Of a stretch of 64,000 bases of DNA, positions 59,414 to 64,000 are shown piece by piece. Positions within the stretch are counted from its first letter, which is position 1; each line of letters starts with the position of its first letter. A model generated the notes under the pieces. The model was not told where the DNA came from. It ran no database searches and was given only the letters and a program-made list of their open reading frames with translations. Origin of the DNA: XYD12-FULL-36-8 sp964613805 (GTDB lineage Bacteria > Bacteroidota > Ignavibacteria > Ignavibacteriales > Ignavibacteriaceae); the NCBI GenBank assembly GCA_964613805.1, contig CAZTJF010000010.1, positions 1 through 64,000 on the forward strand, written 5' to 3'. A program made the translations under genes and the position numbers.

Positions 59414-61351
59414 TTATCGACCAAAAATAATCCAGAATAAAGCAATTACAATTCCAACCATCATTACAACAGCATAAAACTGTGCAACACCGGTTTGAAT
59501 TTTCCTAATTCTTTGAGAAATAAAATCAACAACGGAAGCAGTAGCATTAACGAAGCCATCAATTATCTTATTATCTGCAATCTTCCATAAAAATGAATCG
59601 GAAGTTTTGAGAATAGGATTCACAATTGCTTTATCATAAGCTTCATCAACAAAATATTTATTCCATAAAAGATTATACACTTTGCTAAATCTTTTCGAAA
59701 CATCAACAGCGATGAAAGGTTTCTTCAGATAAATGAATCTGGCATACATTATTGAGGTGGTCGCACCAACAACCGAAATAACCATTAAGAGTATTTCTTC
59801 AAAGTGTGAATGAGAACCATAAAGAGCCAATTTTCTTTCAGCGGATTTAAATATTGGTACTAACCAATTATGAAATTGATTTCCATGCGCACCGGAAAAT
59901 ATTTCTGGAATTCCAACAAAGCCGCCGATAATGGATAAACCTGCAAGAACCATCAGAGGAACAGTCATGATTTTCGGTGATTCGTGCGGATGTTTATCAC
60001 TCGAGAATCTATGTTTACCTTCAAATGTTAAAAAGTAAAGACGAAACATATAGAATGCTGTCAGCAGCGCTGTTAATACACCGATTAACCAGTAAAATAA
60101 ACCGCCATTTGCATACGAGTACCATAATATCTCATCTTTACTAAAAAATCCTGAAAGTGGAGGAATTCCCGAAATTGCAAATGCAGCAATTAAAAATGTG
60201 AGTGCCGTGTGAGGTAAATATTTTTTCAGTCCGCCATAATGCTGAATATCTTGTTCCTCATGCATGGCATGAATTACTGAACCGGCTCCAAGAAAAAGTA
60301 ATGCTTTGAAAAATGCGTGAGTCATTACATGAAAAATTCCGGCGGAGAAAGCTCCAACTCCACAAGCTAAGAACATGTATCCCAACTGACTTATAGTTGA
60401 GTACGCTAAAACTTTTTTGATATCATTCTGAACTAAACCAATTGTAGCAGCGAATAAAGCAGTCAACAAACCAATAACGGCAACAACGGTCATTATTGCA
60501 GGTGCAGAAACGAAAAGAATTGAGCATCTTGCAACCATGTAAACTCCAGCAGTAACCATTGTAGCCGCATGAATTAGCGCTGAAACTGGAGTAGGACCAG
60601 CCATTGCATCAGGCAGCCAAACAAATAACGGAATTTGTGCGGACTTACCTGTTGCACCAATAAACAGGAATAATGCTATAAGATTAAATACACTTTGATC
60701 AATATTAAATGTCTCGGCTCGTGAAAAAACATCGTTAAAATTTAAGCTTCCAAAAGTGAGGTAGATAAGAAACATACCGAGCAAAAATCCAAAGTCGCCA
60801 ATTCTGTTTACGATGAATGCCTTCTTTGCTGCATCGGCTGTTGTGGATTTTTCAAATTTTCGATCGTACCAAAATCCAATAAGAAGATAAGAACAGAGTC
60901 CTACGCCTTCCCAACCAAGAAATAGAACTAAAAAGTTATCACCTAAAACTAGATTCATCATTGCGAAGATGAAGAGATTCATGTATGAGAAGAAACGCCA
61001 AAATCCCTTATCACCATGCATGTAGCCAATTGAATAAACATGAATTATAAAACCAACTCCCGTAACAATCATCGCCATCACAAGGGATAATTGATCAACT
61101 TGATATGAAAAGCTGATATTTAAATTTCCTACAACAATCCAGTTAAAAAGAGTCACGATTGTCTGTCGGCTGTCTGCTGGTAAAGAGAGAGTTTCGAAAA
61201 ACGAGAAAAGTGAAACGAGAAATGAAATTCCAATTGCTCCGCTTCCAATCCAACCTATCGCTTGCTCATTCTTGATTTTCCTTCCAACGATTCCGTTGAT
61301 AAGAAATCCAGCAAGCGGAAGAATAATGGTTAGATAAATTAAATCAATCAC
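59414..61351 (-). CDS. nuoL: NADH-quinone oxidoreductase subunit L
   Basis: The distal antiporter-like subunit of complex I. The 645-residue protein has about sixteen segments, including GWEGVGLCSYLLIGFWY near residue 145, IPLFVWLPDAMAGPTPVSAL near residue 240, NDIKKVLAYSTISQLGYMFL near 310 and SGIPPLSGFFSKDEILW near residue 395, then the long amphipathic region and last helix. The start is GTG 61351; the GGAGAGGGG that serves as its ribosome binding site lies in the palindromic element between nuoK and nuoL. Confidence 0.96.
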   Translation of the reverse strand: MIDLIYLTIILPLAGFLINGIVGRKIKNEQAIGWIGSGAIGISFLVSLFSFFETLSLPADSRQTIVTLFNWIVVGNLNISFSYQVDQLSLVMAMIVTGVGFIIHVYSIGYMHGDKGFWRFFSYMNLFIFAMMNLVLGDNFLVLFLGWEGVGLCSYLLIGFWYDRKFEKSTTADAAKKAFIVNRIGDFGFLLGMFLIYLTFGSLNFNDVFSRAETFNIDQSVFNLIALFLFIGATGKSAQIPLFVWLPDAMAGPTPVSALIHAATMVTAGVYMVARCSILFVSAPAIMTVVAVIGLLTALFAATIGLVQNDIKKVLAYSTISQLGYMFLACGVGAFSAGIFHVMTHAFFKALLFLGAGSVIHAMHEEQDIQHYGGLKKYLPHTALTFLIAAFAISGIPPLSGFFSKDEILWYSYANGGLFYWLIGVLTALLTAFYMFRLYFLTFEGKHRFSSDKHPHESPKIMTVPLMVLAGLSIIGGFVGIPEIFSGAHGNQFHNWLVPIFKSAERKLALYGSHSHFEEILLMVISVVGATTSIMYARFIYLKKPFIAVDVSKRFSKVYNLLWNKYFVDEAYDKAIVNPILKTSDSFLWKIADNKIIDGFVNATASVVDFISQRIRKIQTGVAQFYAVVMMVGIVIALFWIIFGR

Positions 61352-61354
61352 AGA

Positions 61355-61527
61355 AAGCCCCTCTCCATCTCTCCCCGAAGAGGAGAGTGAATGTTTTCCT
61401 GATTCGTGATGAAGAATACTTCATTTTTTTTATTGATCATTCTAAAATAAATCCAATTTATTTAACTGACCTAATTTGAGTTTTCATTTGCCTTCCCTTC
61501 CCCTTTGGGGAAGACGGATGGGGCTTT
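61355..61527 (-). repeat. Palindromic element between nuoK and nuoL
   Basis: The plus strand opens AAAGCCCCTCTCC and closes GGATGGGGCTTTT as inverted ends. CTTCCCC-TTT-GGGGAAG (61497-61513) is a perfect hairpin and CTCTCC/GGAGAG a weaker one on the left. The right end, read on the minus strand (AAAAGCCCCATCCGTC, then TTCCCC-AAA-GGGGAA), matches the in-frame element in the seven-repeat secreted gene (AAAAGCCCTCACCCGTC). Confidence 0.72.
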
Positions 61528-61832
61528 TACCACTTCAAAATATTAATTTCATCAATGTTCAGGGTTGGTTTATTTCTGAACAACGCAATTATGATTGCTA
61601 AGCCAACTGCAGCTTCGGCTGCAGCCACAGCCATTACAAAAAAGACAAATAATTGTCCGACCGAATTTCCCATGAACGATGAAAAAGTTACTAAACTTAA
61701 ATTTGCAGAGTTGAGCATCAATTCGATTGACATAAATACAATGATTGCATTTCTCCTTGTTAATACACCAGCTACACCAACAACAAACATGAATGCGCTG
61801 AGAATTAAAAAATATTCAATTGGTATATTCAT
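61527..61832 (-). CDS. nuoK: NADH-quinone oxidoreductase subunit K
   Basis: A 101-residue membrane subunit of complex I with three hydrophobic helices. The conserved segments are FVVGVAGVLTRRNAIIVFMS, ELMLNSANLSLVTFSSF (Glu in helix 2) and the closing VAAAEAAVGLAIIIALFRNK (Glu in helix 3). It is separated from nuoL by a repeat rather than the usual few bases. Its ATG abuts the nuoJ stop. Confidence 0.95.
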   Translation of the reverse strand: MNIPIEYFLILSAFMFVVGVAGVLTRRNAIIVFMSIELMLNSANLSLVTFSSFMGNSVGQLFVFFVMAVAAAEAAVGLAIIIALFRNKPTLNIDEINILKW

Positions 61833-62345
61833 TTATTCAAATTTCTTTTTCGCCAAGACTAATGCGCCTATTGTTGCCGCAAGAAGCAAAAAGCCTGTCG
61901 CCTCAACCGGCAAAATGTATTTTGAGAATAATTCAGTACCTATGTTTTCAATTGTTCCAGCTTTTATACTTGCTTCAACTCCCGCATTATTAGAAACAGA
62001 TGAACTTGATATAAAAATTACATACACTAATTGCACTAAAACTAAAAATGCTAAAATAAATGCGGCTATCTTTAATCTTGGAGTGATTGCAAGTAGTTTT
62101 TCCTTTTCAGGTCGAAGCAGCATGATAACAAATAAAAACAGAACCATTATTGCTCCGGCATAAACAATAACCTGAGCAACTGCAATAAATTGGGCATTGA
62201 GGAGAAGATATAATCCGGATAATGCCGCAAAGTTAAGTATCAGAAATAATGCGCTGATGATAGGGTTTGATCTTGTAATCATCAAGACTGATGAAACAGC
62301 ACAGATAGCAGCAAAAACTAGGAATAAAACAAAATCAAAATTCAT
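61833..62345 (-). CDS. nuoJ: NADH-quinone oxidoreductase subunit J
   Basis: A 170-residue membrane subunit of complex I with five hydrophobic helices. Conserved features are NPIISALFLILNFAALSGLYLLL near residue 30 and the VIVYAGAIMVLFLFVIMLL helix near residue 60. It opens the nuoJKLMN cluster and starts 14 bases after the asnS stop. Subunits A to I are not in this window, so they must be encoded elsewhere. Confidence 0.95.
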   Translation of the reverse strand: MNFDFVLFLVFAAICAVSSVLMITRSNPIISALFLILNFAALSGLYLLLNAQFIAVAQVIVYAGAIMVLFLFVIMLLRPEKEKLLAITPRLKIAAFILAFLVLVQLVYVIFISSSSVSNNAGVEASIKAGTIENIGTELFSKYILPVEATGFLLLAATIGALVLAKKKFE

Positions 62346-62359
62346 GAGTCAATAAACTT

Positions 62360-63655
62360 TTATGGTGTGTTTCTATAAATCATTCTCGCAAATGGAATAG
62401 TTTCTCTAACATGCTCCAAGCCGCAAATCCAGCCAACTGTTCTCTCTAAGCCCAATCCGAATCCGGCATGAGGAACTGAACCAAATCTTCTTAAATCTAA
62501 ATACCACTCAAAAGCTGACTGCGGAAGATTGTGTTCTTTAATTCTTGCTTGAAGTAATTCTAAATTATCTTCTCTTTGACTTCCGCCGATTATTTCACCA
62601 TAACCTTCAGGTGCAAGAACATCGACTGCAAGCGCAAGCTTTTCATTTTCCGGATCGCGTTTCATGTAAAATGCTTTAACTTCCGAAGGATAACGATGAA
62701 CCATTACGGGTCGGTCAAACTGATTTGAGATAACTGTTTCATCTGTTCCACCCAAATCATTCCCCCATTGAAAATCAATTCCATTTTTCTTTAAAATTTC
62801 AACTGCTTCATCATAACTTATTCGAGGGAGTGGTCGTTTAACATTTTGGAGTTTTGTTGTATCCCTTTCTAAAACTTTTAATTCATCTTGCATATCTTTC
62901 AAAGCAGTCTGAACGATGTATTCTAAAAATTCTTCCGCAAGATCCATGTTATCATTTAAATCGTTAAATGCAACTTCGGGTTCAACCATCCAAAACTCAG
63001 TTAAGTGTCTTCTGGTTTTAGATTTTTCAGCGCGGAACGTTGGTCCGAAAGTATAAACTTTACCTAATGCTAATGCACCTGCTTCAGCATAAAGTTGTCC
63101 TGACTGAGTAAGATATGCTTTTCCTAAATCAAAATATTCAGTTTCAAATAGTGTGGATGTCCCTTCACAAGCAGCAGGAGTTATGATCGGAGGATCCATC
63201 AAAGTAAAACCACGATCATCAAAAAAATCACGAATAGCTTTTACAATACGATGACGGATTCGCATTATTGCAACTTGTCTGCTCGAACGCAGCCAAAGAT
63301 GACGATGATCCATTAAAAACTCTACACCGTGATCTTTAGGGGTTATTGGATAATCATGCGCTTCTGATATTACCTGCAAATCGGTCGCATCGAGTTCAAA
63401 ACCTCCAACGGCACGAGGTTCTACTTTCACTTTTCCTTTAACTTCAACAGAAGATTCCTGACCAAGCCGGTCTGCAAGGTTAAATATTTCTTCAGATACA
63501 TTACCTTTGAAATAAACACATTGGAGGTATCCTGTACCATCGCGAAGAATAATGAACTTAATTTTTCCGCTGGATCTTTTATTGAATAGCCAACCCTTTA
63601 GGGAAATTTCTTCACCAACATGGCGGGAGAGATCTTTGATGTATATTTTCTGCAT
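62360..63655 (-). CDS. asnS: Asparaginyl-tRNA synthetase
   Basis: Charges tRNA-Asn with asparagine. The 431-residue protein has the N-terminal OB-fold (EISLKGWLFNKRSSGKIKFIIL) and the class II catalytic core: motif 2 FGPTFRAEKSKTRRHLTEFW near residue 210, and motif 3 GFGLGLERTVGWICGLEHVR near residue 400. The QSGQLYAEAGALA stretch before motif 2 is typical. It has a good promoter (63687-63717) and is followed directly by nuoJ, with which it probably shares a transcript. Confidence 0.96.
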   Translation of the reverse strand: MQKIYIKDLSRHVGEEISLKGWLFNKRSSGKIKFIILRDGTGYLQCVYFKGNVSEEIFNLADRLGQESSVEVKGKVKVEPRAVGGFELDATDLQVISEAHDYPITPKDHGVEFLMDHRHLWLRSSRQVAIMRIRHRIVKAIRDFFDDRGFTLMDPPIITPAACEGTSTLFETEYFDLGKAYLTQSGQLYAEAGALALGKVYTFGPTFRAEKSKTRRHLTEFWMVEPEVAFNDLNDNMDLAEEFLEYIVQTALKDMQDELKVLERDTTKLQNVKRPLPRISYDEAVEILKKNGIDFQWGNDLGGTDETVISNQFDRPVMVHRYPSEVKAFYMKRDPENEKLALAVDVLAPEGYGEIIGGSQREDNLELLQARIKEHNLPQSAFEWYLDLRRFGSVPHAGFGLGLERTVGWICGLEHVRETIPFARMIYRNTP

Positions 63656-63686
63656 TCGGATGATTTTGTTGTGTAAAATTGCTCGT

Positions 63687-63717
63687 CAAATATAAAAATA
63701 GGGGTATAGAATTCAAA
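63687..63717 (-). promoter_or_regulatory. Bacteroidota-type promoter of asnS-nuoJKLMN
   Basis: On the minus strand: TTTG (63717-63714), a 19-base spacer, TATATTTG (63694-63687). It is a full match to the TTTG/TAnnTTTG pattern, with transcription expected near 63680, about 25 bases before the ATG. Confidence 0.68.
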
Positions 63718-63755
63718 GAAAGGTGATGTGAAAGAATTAGTATTTTACTTCGACA

Positions 63756-63814
63756 TTCATTATTCCTTGTTCATTATTCAAGATTGATGTTAATATCGAA
63801 CACCGAATAACGAA
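63756..63814. repeat. Imperfect 23-base inverted repeat
   Basis: The arms 63756-63778 and 63792-63814 pair with 18 of 23 matches across a 13-base spacer. The units are variants of a GAATAATGAACAAGGAAT-type motif that I recall as a dispersed intergenic repeat in this phylum. It may also end transcription of the partial upstream gene. Confidence 0.55.
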
Positions 63815-63922
63815 TTTTGAATCTAGAAGTTACTCACCCCTACTCTACTTCCCCTGCATTACTTTTTCTCCCAATGCCATTATTCGAATGCAACAAAAAA
63901 GAACAGGTTCAAGTCCAATTTG

Positions 63923-64000
63923 TCATTTACGCTTAGCTGAGTATTTGTATTTAGGTTCTTCAACACCAAAACCAATTCTTCTTTTGGGTTTTTCAGGTTG
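63923..64000 (-). CDS. C-terminal end of an unknown protein (cut by window)
   Basis: The minus strand is open from the window edge to a TGA at 63923, giving 25 residues: QPEKPKRRIGFGVEEPKYKY then SAKRK. The basic tail after a proline- and lysine-rich stretch looks like a genuine C-terminus. A plus-strand frame starting ATG 63888 also runs to the edge, so the call is tentative. The product cannot be named. Confidence 0.45.
   Translation of the reverse strand, partial: QPEKPKRRIGFGVEEPKYKYSAKRK

Noticed and set aside
63888..64000. A plus-strand frame (MQQKRTGSSPICHLRL...) running off the right edge
   Set aside because: No ribosome binding site, and the opposite strand in the same region looks like a real basic protein tail. 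It cannot be excluded because the window ends.

Overview
The window is a gene-dense, low-GC, ordinary-looking chromosomal segment of a bacterium in the Bacteroidota/Chlorobi (FCB) branch, most likely class Ignavibacteria. Three large secreted proteins end in the 'NYPNPFNP...' type IX secretion sorting domain typical of that group. Several promoters fit the Bacteroidota pattern TTTG-N17-20-TAnnTTTG. The 42-residue ribosomal protein bTHX is present. I see no phage, plasmid, transposase, CRISPR array, rRNA operon, defence island or biosynthetic cluster.

Layout. 0-4.4 kb (minus): prfB with its programmed +1 frameshift, a two-gene AtuA/DUF1446 pair, miaA and pcm. 4.6-8.1 kb (plus): two tandem paralogous beta-propeller proteins with type IX sorting tails and duplicated terminators. 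8.1-12.1 kb: tRNA-Gly, tRNA-Cys, plsY, an HtrA-like protease, purB and an exported peroxiredoxin. 13-15 kb: tail-specific protease Prc. 16-20.4 kb: a divergent cluster for lysine degradation by the saccharopine route, with an ALDH7-type alpha-aminoadipic semialdehyde dehydrogenase on one side and separate lysine-ketoglutarate reductase and saccharopine dehydrogenase on the other. 20.4-29.9 kb is a looser region: rsmI, a seven-repeat secreted protein, a VanX-like dipeptidase, an eIF2B-like protein, a MATE exporter, a ZIP transporter, two tRNA-Ser genes, a beta-lactamase-family hydrolase, and most of the palindromic repeats.

30-34.6 kb: clpS, etfBA, a bifunctional nuclease and a DUF2851 protein. 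34.6-46.3 kb is one long minus-strand run: pyrG, a TPR protein, purN, purH, mreB-mreC-mreD-mrdA-rodA and pyrF, joining nucleotide synthesis to the rod-shape wall machinery. 46.5-54.9 kb: bTHX, a Sel1-repeat protein, a YbdL-like aminotransferase, a CDF transporter, an MFS transporter, nusB, an ElyC-like protein, a TonB-like protein and a VanZ-like protein. 54.9-63.7 kb (minus): asnS, the membrane arm of complex I (nuoJKLMN) without nuoA-I, and the NAD(P)HX repair enzyme.

Most unusual features: (1) a tRNA-Ser(GGA) locus at 27.4-28.0 kb with incomplete tRNA-Ser copies whose D arm is replaced by short TCAGCC-N3-GGCTGA palindromes; (2) small GC-rich palindromic elements that sit inside or at the edge of genes: in frame in a type IX cargo gene, at the end of the MATE gene, and next to the nuoL start where one seems to supply the ribosome binding site; (3) the eukaryote-like saccharopine pathway; (4) a beta-lactamase-family gene whose last codons are antisense to a tRNA. 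None of these is a clear-cut new system. The repeat and tRNA mosaic is the part most worth a second look.
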